DNA from: Microbacterium sp. 11MF
GTDB lineage: Bacteria > Actinomycetota > Actinomycetes > Actinomycetales > Microbacteriaceae
NCBI RefSeq assembly: GCF_000383475.1
Contig: NZ_KB911459.1
Location: 1,068,467-1,132,466 of the forward strand
Direction: 5' to 3'
Length of the DNA: 64,000 nucleotides
The notes beneath the pieces were generated by a model. The model did not search any database and had not been told where the DNA came from. It was given only the letters and a program-made list of their open reading frames with translations. A program made the position numbers and the translations under genes. This document shows, in pieces, positions 32,196-40,040 of the stretch (position 1 is its first letter; every line of letters begins with the position of its first letter).

Positions 32196-33580
32196 CACGC
32201 GACCTCAGCGTCACTCGCCCCGCTGCTGGCTGCCTGGATCAGCGAAGCCATCGTCGCTCCGCCCTGCGCGCGTCGCTTCTCGGCGAGCATCCGGTCGATC
32301 TGCTTCTGCGTGTGCCCGAAGCCGCGGAGCGCTTCTTCCGTCTCCGCCACCCACGGCATCGCGCTGATCTCCTTCACCATCGCATCAGCGGCGGCCTGCC
32401 GCGTCGGCTGAGATGCGGGACGCCACACCGCTTCGAGCTCGTCGAGCTCCTCGGGGAGCTCATCGAGCCCGTCGCGGAGCATCACGCCCTTCTGCAGCAG
32501 GTCGACCCAACCGGATCCAAACGTCGTGTGCGCTTGCTCAGCGATCTTGTTCAGAGCATCCCAGCGGACTTCCATGGCCTCGGCCGAATCCGGGTTGTCC
32601 TGGACAACACCGAGGACCGAGACGGGCAGGTCGACGATCGACGAGTACACCGCGGCGTCCGAACGGATCATGTCGGTGTGCGGCTGCATTGACACCTGGG
32701 GGGCGTAGGAAACCTGAGGGATGTCACCTTCCTCGTCGCGGCTGATTGCGTTGATCCGTCCGATGAGGGCGTCCCATGAGGAGATCTGCTTGCCGTCCTC
32801 GTCGACGAAGATGTCCTCTTCGGCTCCGAGTAGGTACCGCTGCGGGGCGGAGAAGAACTCTGCCGTGATCTCCGAGCGGAGCAGGGTGCGCTGCGCACGG
32901 TCGATGGCTCGCATCACCGGGTGGGAGATGCGCGACCGCCCGAACGGGTTGTCCAGGTCGGGCTGGAAAGCGAGAAGTGATGCCGGGCACATGGCCACAC
33001 CATCGACGTGGACGACCTCGAGCCCGCGGGCGCCTTCAGCGACCGTGTAGACCGCCTCGTCGTCCGCGTAAATGAACTCTGTCGCCCGGCCCCACTTCGT
33101 TCCGGTGACCGTGAGGATTTTCGTCAGCCGGCGGGCGTTCGGGTTCCACTCCCCCGTCGTGGTCCGCGCGGACAGGCCTCGCAGGACGATCTCGGGCTCT
33201 CCCGGTCCGCCACCGAGCGCGATCGCGAACCCGGGTCCGTACTTCTCGGCCTCGAGGTGCGTCATCGGGGCTTCACTGAGGAGCCGGTTCTGGCGGATCA
33301 TCCGGCGGATGTCGTCAGGCAGCTCACCGTCCGGAAGGGCGAACCCGTCGAGGTTGATGCGCGCGTTCAGGTGCGTGCACGCCTTCTCCGCCCACGACAG
33401 AGTCGTCTCGAACTCGACCATGTGAGGCGGGACGGCGATACCGAAGTGCCTGGTCTTCTGCGCAGCCTCGTAGTAGTTCTTGCGCGTCTTGTTGATCATC
33501 CGTACGGACGCCAACTGCGCGAGAAGACGAGTCACATGCTCAGCTGTATCGGGACGCATCCCCTGGATCGGCAGCTTCAT
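32195..33580 (-). CDS. Portal protein
   Basis: The 461-residue protein is the expected size and position for a siphophage portal (after TerL, before MuF). Seen are a Trp-rich start region, a long helical domain near the middle (SHPVMRAIDRAQRTLLRSEITAEF), PQRYLLGAEEDIF, and the C-terminal RWDALNKIAEQAHTTFG and helix-rich tail (RRAQGGATMASLIQAASS). Twelve copies form the ring through which DNA is packed and released. It overlaps the TerL gene by 4 bp. Confidence 0.92.
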   Translation of the reverse strand: MKLPIQGMRPDTAEHVTRLLAQLASVRMINKTRKNYYEAAQKTRHFGIAVPPHMVEFETTLSWAEKACTHLNARINLDGFALPDGELPDDIRRMIRQNRLLSEAPMTHLEAEKYGPGFAIALGGGPGEPEIVLRGLSARTTTGEWNPNARRLTKILTVTGTKWGRATEFIYADDEAVYTVAEGARGLEVVHVDGVAMCPASLLAFQPDLDNPFGRSRISHPVMRAIDRAQRTLLRSEITAEFFSAPQRYLLGAEEDIFVDEDGKQISSWDALIGRINAISRDEEGDIPQVSYAPQVSMQPHTDMIRSDAAVYSSIVDLPVSVLGVVQDNPDSAEAMEVRWDALNKIAEQAHTTFGSGWVDLLQKGVMLRDGLDELPEELDELEAVWRPASQPTRQAAADAMVKEISAMPWVAETEEALRGFGHTQKQIDRMLAEKRRAQGGATMASLIQAASSGASDAEVA

Positions 33581-35070
33581 CGATGAACCACCGCCCTCTG
33601 TTTGCGCCCCGGGCGCCGTTTGCTTGTCCGCGCGGCGTAGACCGCGAGGCTGATCGATTCGATCGGGGTCTCATCCCCGTCAGGAGTCGTCGCGACCCAC
33701 CCCCACGCGCCGGCGGCGTTGCGGAGTTTCTTGTCGCACACGCCGACGGACGCGTCGAGGACTTCCTGGCCGTCCCGCTTCTTCGTGAACGAGCCGTCCT
33801 TGACCGCTTCCCACGTCATGGAGCACGCCGTCAGGTACTGCGTGGTGGTGAGGGTCCAGATGACCTTGTCGGACACTCCTCGGTCCCGAAGCTTCGCCTC
33901 GAGCGTCTTCGCATCCCCACCGGAGATGGCGATCTGGGCGGTTTCCCGCCAGCATCCCGCCAGCCAATCCGCGAGAGCATCGATGCCCTGATCAGTCGGC
34001 CCGGTGAGAGCGTCGATGAGCTCAGCGTGGACCCCGTCGGCGTGCTTGCGTGCCCCCGACAGCGAGACCCGCGAACCGTCCTGCGAGAACGCAACACCGT
34101 ACGAAATGACACCGTCGGGCGCTGCTTCGACAGCCCTATCGGCCCACACGGAAGCCGGGATCAGTCGAGACCCGGCCTGGTCTTCGTCCCAAACCCCCAG
34201 CCCTTCCCGCTGGAAAGACTCAGGCGTCAGCTGCTTGCGCATCCGGAGGACAGCACTCTTCGGAGTCCGTGTCGGATAGGACGGGTTCGCTCTCTCCACC
34301 GCAGCCCAGTCGACCTTGCCGACCGACCAGTCACGTACACGGATGTCTGCGTCCGCAGAGCACTCGATGTAGACCATGTCGTCCGAGTCGCCCGAAAGGG
34401 CCTCACGGCGGCGACGTTTGAACTCTTCGCCGCGATCCGTCGGCCGCGGAGGTGTCCCCACGATAAACATCAACGGGTCCGTTGCCTGGTTCATCGTCGG
34501 CACCAGGTCGTCGAGGGTTTTCTCGGTGAGGCGCTGCCCCTCGTCGAGGATCAGCATGCCCACCTTCGTGAACCCGAGACCAAAGCCGCGCTCGCGCGCA
34601 CCGAACAGGATGCGGGAACCATTCGTGAACTCGACAGACTCGTCACCCGAACCCATCCGGACCTGCTTGATGAAGGGTGCGATCTTGCCCTTCTTCGCCA
34701 TCGCAGCCATCGCCCGATGAGTCTCACCGGCCGTCGCCAACTGATGCGCAGTCCAAATGACCAGCATCCCCGGCTGCAGCATGCACAGCGCGAACGCCAA
34801 CGAGCCGATGAAGAACGTCTTACCCACCTGACGTGGGATTGAGATGACCACCCCACCGATCGAGCAGGCGTAGGAACCGTCAGCACGCCGGCCGAAGATG
34901 ACCTGGCCCGCACCGTCCTGCCACGGATCGAACTCGATCCCCAACCGACGACACTCCGCCTTCACCGAGGGCCAAGACGTCGTCCTCAAACCGGACGGAA
35001 TGACAAGGTGGCGCGCAGCCTCAGAGAGCCGCGGCGTCGAACTCCTCGTCGTCAACATCTGCGCCGCCAC
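33577..35070 (-). CDS. Terminase large subunit
   Basis: The 497-residue packaging motor has an N-terminal ATPase with Walker A RQVGKT (about residue 80) and Walker B LILDEGQ (about residue 171), and a C-terminal RNase H-like nuclease domain (about 290-490; YGVAFSQDGSRVSLSG holds the first acidic position). The GTG at 35070 with GGAGG 6 nt upstream overlaps the small-subunit gene by 50 bp; an ATG at 35058 is a later alternative. It cuts concatemers and drives DNA into the procapsid with ATP. Confidence 0.95.
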   Translation of the reverse strand: MAAQMLTTRSSTPRLSEAARHLVIPSGLRTTSWPSVKAECRRLGIEFDPWQDGAGQVIFGRRADGSYACSIGGVVISIPRQVGKTFFIGSLAFALCMLQPGMLVIWTAHQLATAGETHRAMAAMAKKGKIAPFIKQVRMGSGDESVEFTNGSRILFGARERGFGLGFTKVGMLILDEGQRLTEKTLDDLVPTMNQATDPLMFIVGTPPRPTDRGEEFKRRRREALSGDSDDMVYIECSADADIRVRDWSVGKVDWAAVERANPSYPTRTPKSAVLRMRKQLTPESFQREGLGVWDEDQAGSRLIPASVWADRAVEAAPDGVISYGVAFSQDGSRVSLSGARKHADGVHAELIDALTGPTDQGIDALADWLAGCWRETAQIAISGGDAKTLEAKLRDRGVSDKVIWTLTTTQYLTACSMTWEAVKDGSFTKKRDGQEVLDASVGVCDKKLRNAAGAWGWVATTPDGDETPIESISLAVYAARTSKRRPGRKQRAVVHR

Positions 35071-35320
35071 CAGTGTCCTCCGCGTCCTTCAACTCAAGCG
35101 CGGCGATCTCCTTCGACAGCAACGACAACTGCCGATGCAACGCCGCCAACGCCGGGCCCTTCTCGCCAGGAAGCGCAGCAACAACCTCACGCCGCTGAGC
35201 CCGCAAGATCTCGAGGTAGCTACCCGAATCGATCGCCTCATCGAGCGTCAAGATCCGGGCGGCCGGCTTCTCATCAGCGGAAACGGCACGCAAAGCGGGC
35301 TTCGAAGCCATTGCATCCAC
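35021..35320 (-). CDS. Putative terminase small subunit
   Basis: The 99-residue product starts the late operon and ends 50 bp inside the TerL start. Helical composition (PALAALHRQLSLLSKEIAALEL) and an acidic C-terminus (DDEEFDAAAL) fit a DNA-recognition small subunit, although no clear helix-turn-helix is visible. The call depends on position. Confidence 0.65.
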   Translation of the reverse strand: MDAMASKPALRAVSADEKPAARILTLDEAIDSGSYLEILRAQRREVVAALPGEKGPALAALHRQLSLLSKEIAALELKDAEDTGGGADVDDEEFDAAAL

Positions 35321-35441
35321 CTCCGCTCGGCAAGAAAAAATGCGACGGATAGAACGGCGCTATCCCCTGGGGTCGCCGCCCCTTAGGGGTGGGAGGGTGG
35401 TACCCCCTGGTCGGGGGTTGGTCGCGGGTGACTTGGGTTGG

Positions 35442-35777
35442 TCATGTCGCTGGGCCCCATCCGGGCGATGCGTTGATGCTTGGCTTCGCGACGGGAGCTG
35501 TCCGTCCTGCGCCTCGTTGTTGGTTGCATCTGCGTAATCGGTGCAGCAGACGAAGGTTGTCTGCTGCGAGTGGATCACCGCCGAACTTGATGGGGATGAT
35601 TTCGTCGACTTCGGGGAATTGGTCGTCGTGGTGGTGGCGTTCGCGGGCGGTTTGGGTGTTGAGCCAGTCGGTGGGCCAGGGGCAGGCGGGCCAGGCGCAG
35701 TGGGCTCCGGTGGTTAGGAGGCGTTTGCGGAGTTCGCGGCGTCGGTGGCCGTTGGCGTACCTGGGATTGGTGGTCAT
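35442..35777 (-). CDS. HNH endonuclease
   Basis: The ATG at 35777 gives 111 residues. The HNH core is visible as VDEIIPIKFGGDPLAADNLRLLH followed by RCNQQRG, with an upstream CAWPACPW pair of cysteines that may hold zinc. HNH proteins placed next to terminase genes assist packaging (cutting at cos) in many siphophages. The start is chosen to avoid a poorly supported extension to 35816. Confidence 0.88.
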   Translation of the reverse strand: MTTNPRYANGHRRRELRKRLLTTGAHCAWPACPWPTDWLNTQTARERHHHDDQFPEVDEIIPIKFGGDPLAADNLRLLHRLRRCNQQRGAGRTAPVAKPSINASPGWGPAT

Positions 35778-35970
35778 GGTCAGTACCGGGTGATGCCGGA
35801 GAGAGCGCCTAAACACGTGGCCGTCCGTGGCCTCGTGTGACCTCGAGCCTCAACGTTCCGTCCGTGGACAGCGCCGCGCAAGTTCGCAATCGGCAAGAGC
35901 TCCCCCAACTGATCAGAGCTGTCTTGACCGACGGCCCACGACAGCCACTCAGACTCGGTACGGTTTGGTC

Positions 35971-36201
35971 ATGAGCGACAACCTGCAAGCCGCTGCCACG
36001 GAGGTCTACCGAGCGGCGAAGAGAAACACGCCAGAGAAGTTCGTTGTCACACGGAACACGCTCGATCAGGTGATCAAGTACGGCGAAGACGAGAGACTGA
36101 CCACGGAGAATCTGGTGGCTTGCCTGTTCGGAGCCATCGCTGCACTGGAGGGCCAGTTGATCGAACTTCGCAAACCGTCGGACCTCGTAGACTCGGAATA
36201 A
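35971..36201 (+). CDS. Small acidic protein, unknown
   Basis: From the ATG at 35971 the product has 76 residues, beginning MSDNLQAAATEVYRAAKRN. It is helical with RNTLDQVIKYGEDERLTTENLV and a C-terminal LIELRKPSDL. It is the only plus-strand gene between 16 and 45 kb, which marks it as an accessory insertion. The upstream sequence has no strong ribosome binding site. Function unknown. Confidence 0.55.
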   Translation: MSDNLQAAATEVYRAAKRNTPEKFVVTRNTLDQVIKYGEDERLTTENLVACLFGAIAALEGQLIELRKPSDLVDSE

Positions 36202-36222
36202 AGCGCCCGGGGGCGACGACTA

Positions 36223-36666
36223 TCAAGGCTGGACGTAGAAGCGGCCGGCAGTCTCGCTGATCCTCCCGGTTGAGGCTTCACTCCGGGCGGTGATTCGGAG
36301 AACGCGACGGTCTTCGCGATCAAATGGGAACAGGCTAGCCGGCAACTCGAGAGTGAACGCGTACGCATGCGCCTCAAGACTGACAGCCGAGTTGACATCC
36401 CGGGTGGGGCGTCCCGGCACCTCGAGCGAGACGGTCCGATCGCCGTCACCCTTGAAGGTCGCGATGAGCTTGCAGATCTCGGTTCGTTCGTGTGTCGCGA
36501 CGCTGAAGGTCACGACCAGATCGCCGCGGTTGGGCAAAGGACCGTCGGTCTGGCAGTTGATTTCGACGTATTCGGGATGCTCATCCTCGTCGTAGTAGTA
36601 CGCGACGCCGTGCACTTCCTTGATCGCGGGCGGGTTATAGATGTGGGTCACAGGCGAAACATACAT
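36223..36666 (-). CDS. Beta-rich hypothetical protein
   Basis: The 147-residue product is strand-rich (HGVAYYYDEDEHPEYVEINCQTDGPL, DLVVTFSVATHE, RRVLRITARSEA), like a small Ig- or C2-type fold. It has no signal peptide or membrane helix. It lies tail-to-tail with the plus gene at 35971 and downstream of the DUF4145 gene. Function not recognised; a partner of the DUF4145 protein is possible only by position. Confidence 0.6.
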   Translation of the reverse strand: MYVSPVTHIYNPPAIKEVHGVAYYYDEDEHPEYVEINCQTDGPLPNRGDLVVTFSVATHERTEICKLIATFKGDGDRTVSLEVPGRPTRDVNSAVSLEAHAYAFTLELPASLFPFDREDRRVLRITARSEASTGRISETAGRFYVQP

Positions 36667-36849
36667 GCACGAAGGGCGATCGGTGCAGCGACCGACTAGC
36701 GCAACTATCCAGCCGTCTGCTGACCCGAGACTGTAGAACCGTTAGGGCCAAAGGGCATTCAGCTCGATAGCGCGACTGTCAGAAGTACTCCCAAGTCCAC
36801 CCGCTGAACTTGACGCTCACCCACAGGCGTGAATGATGCTGGCGGTTCG

Positions 36850-37512
36850 CTACTCGGACGACCGCCGCGCCATCATGTCCGCGCGGCGTGCGTCGGCCAC
36901 GTACACGTCGTCGAGAACGAATCGCGCGATCGTCAACGCATCCTCTGCATCCTCCTGATTCGGAGCGACCTCGATCTCGCCGTGAGCCATGTCGTTGCCA
37001 AGGATCCGAAGCGCATGTGCCATGTCCTTGGTTCCCTTCCGAAGATGACCCGCCTCGAACATTGCATTGATCTTCTGAACCAGGGAGCCGTCACTGATGT
37101 GGCTCTGGCGCGCTGTCGCCTCAATCAAGCTCCGAACGAGCAGCAAGACAGCTCGGTGTGCTCCTACGCTCAGGGCATTGTGAGCCTCGATCAAATAAGC
37201 AGCAACGGCCTCTGGCACGAAGGATACGTCGACCGGCAACATTGGAGACGGCGACCAAGACGAGATCGTCATCAGTTCACCCTCCTTGACTGCCATCGCC
37301 CCTTCAAGAATTGAACCCTCGTTGAGGGACCTGTTGGCCCGGCGTGTCAAGCCGAGCGCGGAATTGAACCTCTGGCATGCATCGCACGTCGCCGAGACCT
37401 CGATCTCGTACTGATACTGGGGGTAGGAGTCAGGAACGACCTTGATCACGAAAGCCGTTCGGGCTGTGAAATGGGTTTGATTTCCACAGAAGGCGCAGAT
37501 GCCAGCAAGCAT
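36850..37512 (-). CDS. DUF4145 (HEPN-clan) protein with N-terminal zinc finger
   Basis: The 220-residue protein has two Cys pairs in its N-terminal third (CAFC at about 6-9 and CDAC about 41-44), likely one zinc site, then a DUF4145 domain ending ALRILGNDMAHGEIEV: an Arg...His signature of the HEPN clan. DUF4145 proteins occur in restriction-like and other defence contexts and as phage accessory genes; the molecular role is uncertain. It lies in the accessory island between terminase and early region. Confidence 0.78.
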   Translation of the reverse strand: MLAGICAFCGNQTHFTARTAFVIKVVPDSYPQYQYEIEVSATCDACQRFNSALGLTRRANRSLNEGSILEGAMAVKEGELMTISSWSPSPMLPVDVSFVPEAVAAYLIEAHNALSVGAHRAVLLLVRSLIEATARQSHISDGSLVQKINAMFEAGHLRKGTKDMAHALRILGNDMAHGEIEVAPNQEDAEDALTIARFVLDDVYVADARRADMMARRSSE

Positions 37513-37533
37513 GCTCGCAGGTTACGCGATTGC

Positions 37534-37591
37534 GCTGCCGGCGGGGTTCGAACCCGCGCACCGATGGCTCTACCGGCTGAGCTACGGCAGC
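37534..37591 (-). pseudogene. tRNA-like sequence lacking the anticodon arm
   Basis: On the minus strand this is GCTGCCG-TA-GCTC-loop-GAGC, then 9 nt, then a perfect 5-7-5 T arm (GCGGG TTCGAAC CCCGC) and CGGCAGC. The 7-bp acceptor stem is perfect. In place of the anticodon arm and variable region (about 22 nt) only CATCGGTGC remains. No CCA is encoded. Its first 15 bases resemble those of the intact phage tRNA-Arg at 42287. It cannot decode; it may be a relic or a decoy structure. Confidence 0.75.
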
Positions 37592-37682
37592 TACCTGTGT
37601 GACCCCCAACCCGATGTCGGGGGCCTCTCGACCCGGCTCACCGGGCTGGAGGACACCGGCTTTCGGGGAGAACACCAAAGGC

Positions 37683-37702
37683 CGCATCCCCGTTGGGGTG
37701 CG
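37683..37702 (-). terminator. Terminator after the early operon
   Basis: A hairpin with 8 bp (one G-T pair) and a 4-nt loop, read on the minus strand, is followed by GGCCTTTGGTGTT. It lies 100 bp after the last early gene (37803) and probably ends early transcription before the accessory island. Confidence 0.6.
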
Positions 37703-37802
37703 ACCTACACCACGAGTATAACCACACCGGGCCGCCGCCGTCACGCCATTTGGGGTCGTGTCTCCTACTCCCGACTGGGATTGGAGGTGCTTGACAAGCG
37801 CG

Positions 37803-38588
37803 TCAGCGGGCTCCGATTCCGTACTTCTCGGCTAGCCGTTGAGCGATGCGCTCAGTCTTCGCTTGCTCCTGTCGTTTCTCCTTCTGCTCCTTCGCGTAGC
37901 TCATAACAAGGGCTTCGTAGTCGTCCTCGGCGTAGAAGTGGCCGGCGGCGCAGACAACGCGGCGCGAGTCGCCGGGGAACGCGGGGGGCCAGACAGCGAG
38001 GCGCGCGCCGCAGTCGTCGTGCCCGCAGGGGACCTGCGAGTAGGCGGCCTGGGTGGCGCGGGGCCAGCGGGCGTTCATCCGCCAGATGTCACGGAGCTGC
38101 TCCCCCATCGCGTCGATGTCGCCGGTGTGGGTGGTGACGAGGATCGCGTCGAGTCGAATCTTGAGCCAGTGCGCGGCTACTCCGACGGCTTCTGCCGCTC
38201 GAGCGGCCGTGACGCCGACCGGCAGGCCCACGATGGTCCCGTTGTTGTCCCGCCACGAGCCCGCGAGGACTCGCGCCGGCTTCTGGTTGAGGATGCTCGC
38301 CCAGTGTCCGGACCAGTACACGAGAGTCGCGTAGAGATGGTTGACGTCGTCGAAAGCGGCCTGGTTAAACGGAAGCGGTGCCGAATCGTTCGCCGTGTCT
38401 ACTTTGTCGGTGCCTGCGCTGCCACTGGTGATCATGTTGCCGACGAGGTGGCCAGCGATCTCTCCCGCCTGGGTGAGCGGCATGTCCAGGCGGGCCCAGC
38501 AGCTGGTGCAGTAGCGGCCATGCGTTGCGGTGTTCTCGTGGGTGGGGTCGGTGTCGTGCCGCTGGCAGTATCTGACCTCGTTCGTCAT
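37803..38588 (-). CDS. Phage early protein with cysteine-rich ends
   Basis: The 261-residue product has two possible zinc-binding regions: CQRH...CTSC at residues about 8-31 and CGHDDC...CAAGH at about 188-215. The middle is helical (AARAAEAVGVAAHWLKIRLDAI), and the C-terminus is a charged helix (KEQKEKRQEQAKTERIAQRLAEKY). It starts overlapping the truncated integrase stop (ATGA) and is the last gene of the early run. Function not recognised. Confidence 0.7.
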   Translation of the reverse strand: MTNEVRYCQRHDTDPTHENTATHGRYCTSCWARLDMPLTQAGEIAGHLVGNMITSGSAGTDKVDTANDSAPLPFNQAAFDDVNHLYATLVYWSGHWASILNQKPARVLAGSWRDNNGTIVGLPVGVTAARAAEAVGVAAHWLKIRLDAILVTTHTGDIDAMGEQLRDIWRMNARWPRATQAAYSQVPCGHDDCGARLAVWPPAFPGDSRRVVCAAGHFYAEDDYEALVMSYAKEQKEKRQEQAKTERIAQRLAEKYGIGAR

Positions 38589-39727
38589 CGGGTCTCCTTG
38601 GTGGTGATAGCTCGCATGGGTCGGGTGCCTGCGAGAGTCGCGCCGATCATCTCGGCCATTTGCACGTGCGCGTCGGGCTGGTCATGCGGCGTCGGCTTGC
38701 GGCGTAGCGGCATTAGGCCAGCCGCGCCGCAAGCGGTCGGATTGGTGGCTTTCGCAACCGCCGGATCCCAGGCGCTAGCGCGGAATCGGCCCATCCACAG
38801 GTGCCCCCCGTTGCTGTTCGCGAAGATCAGGGCGTCAGATGGCCCGCGCGTCCCGAGCGCTACGACGGCATCGTGAGGGAGGGAGATTGTTCGCCTCGAC
38901 CGTGATGACTTTGGGTGTTTCAGGACGGGCCCGCCGCCATCGGACTTTTTCCACGCCTTCGACACTCGGATGGTAGGTGGGTTGGACCGGTTGTCGAGAT
39001 CGCCCCAGGTAAGTGCGGTCGCTTCTCCCCACCGGCATCCGGTGTTGGCGAGGAGTATGACGAACGCGGCGTACTGCTCTGGGATGAAGTGCAGCAGGGT
39101 GGTGTACTCGTCGACGGACAGGAACACGCCTTCGTGTTGTTCACCGCGGCTGAGGCGGGTCTTCCTGGCTGGGTTGTCGGGGCGGAGGCCGTTGTCGACC
39201 GCGCTCGTCATGACAGCTGACAGCACGGCGTGATAGTTCCGGACGGTTTTGGCGGAGATCCTCTGATTCGGGTTCCGGGCTGTCGTCTGTGACTCCTGCC
39301 ATGTCACCCACCGACCGACGTCCGCTTTGGTGATGCTGTCCACTGGCATGTCGCCGAGTACTTGTAGGAAGGATCGGTTGGCGTCACGCAGATAGTCGCG
39401 CCGGGTCGCCGCCTCCACCCCGGTCAGGAGACCCGATTGGGGGTCGAGATACTTCGTGACCCAGTCCGTGAGTGTGAGCGTTCCTGTGCTTTCGCGCCGA
39501 CGCGCGGCTACGACGCTGCGAGCTGCTTCCCAGCCGACCTTTTCGACAAGTGACCTGAAGCTTTCGGCCTCGCGGATGTCGAGGAAAGTCGCCTGGAGTT
39601 GCTGTCCGCGGTGTCGGCTTTGAACCCGGTAGCGCACTCCCCCACTCGCTGTGGTTCGAACTCCGATGCTTGCCATCTGTTCTCGCTCTCTCGATTTGCG
39701 TTCTTCGACACGCGGTCTAGTCGACAC
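38585..39727 (-). CDS. Second tyrosine recombinase, C-terminus degenerate
   Basis: The first 320 residues form a normal phage integrase: a basic N-terminal arm-binding part, a core-binding domain (WVTKYLDPQSGLL, DYLRDANRSFLQVLGDMP), and the start of the catalytic domain with LANTGCRWGEATAL (catalytic Arg). After TPHD, where LRH, LGH and a C-terminal Tyr are expected, it reads QPDAHVQMAEMIGATLAGTRPMR and stops. It therefore lacks the second Arg, the histidines and the nucleophile and cannot be active as written. The next gene overlaps its stop, so the new end is fixed in the operon. Start GTG 39727 or ATG 39676. Confidence 0.85.
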   Translation of the reverse strand: MSTRPRVEERKSREREQMASIGVRTTASGGVRYRVQSRHRGQQLQATFLDIREAESFRSLVEKVGWEAARSVVAARRRESTGTLTLTDWVTKYLDPQSGLLTGVEAATRRDYLRDANRSFLQVLGDMPVDSITKADVGRWVTWQESQTTARNPNQRISAKTVRNYHAVLSAVMTSAVDNGLRPDNPARKTRLSRGEQHEGVFLSVDEYTTLLHFIPEQYAAFVILLANTGCRWGEATALTWGDLDNRSNPPTIRVSKAWKKSDGGGPVLKHPKSSRSRRTISLPHDAVVALGTRGPSDALIFANSNGGHLWMGRFRASAWDPAVAKATNPTACGAAGLMPLRRKPTPHDQPDAHVQMAEMIGATLAGTRPMRAITTKETR

Positions 39728-40013
39728 TCGTGTATTCGTCCTCGGTCACCGGTTCCCACGGGGCCGGTGCGGGCATGAATCGCTTGATGATCGCCGGCGC
39801 GATTAGGTCCTCCGGCGCGGAAATGCTGTTGTGCGCGGCGATGCGGGTGGCGTTGTCGACGAGCCAGGCCTTCGCCTCCTCGAGCGTGTCGAACGTGAGG
39901 CTGTCGTGATTGCCGGTAGTCGATGGGTAGCGCTCGACGTACTTGTACTGCCAGGGACCGTCGAGATCGTTCAACTCGGCAGTGTTGCTCGTCGAGGTCG
40001 TCTCGTTGCGCAT
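39717..40013 (-). CDS. Phage hypothetical protein
   Basis: The 98-residue product has AAGGAG just upstream of the ATG. It is acidic with WQYKYVERYPSTTGNHDSLTFDTLEEAKAWLV, a pattern of small phage early proteins with a FDTLEEAKAW helix, perhaps a modified replication accessory. It overlaps the recombinase frame slightly. Function unknown. Confidence 0.65.
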   Translation of the reverse strand: MRNETTSTSNTAELNDLDGPWQYKYVERYPSTTGNHDSLTFDTLEEAKAWLVDNATRIAAHNSISAPEDLIAPAIIKRFMPAPAPWEPVTEDEYTSVD

Positions 40014-40040
40014 AGTTATCTCCTTGTGAAGTGCGGTCGG

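Noticed and set aside
37601..37660. Possible small CRISPR-like or repeat block of GC hairpins
   Set aside because: The hairpins differ in sequence and spacing; no repeated unit with spacers is present in the window.
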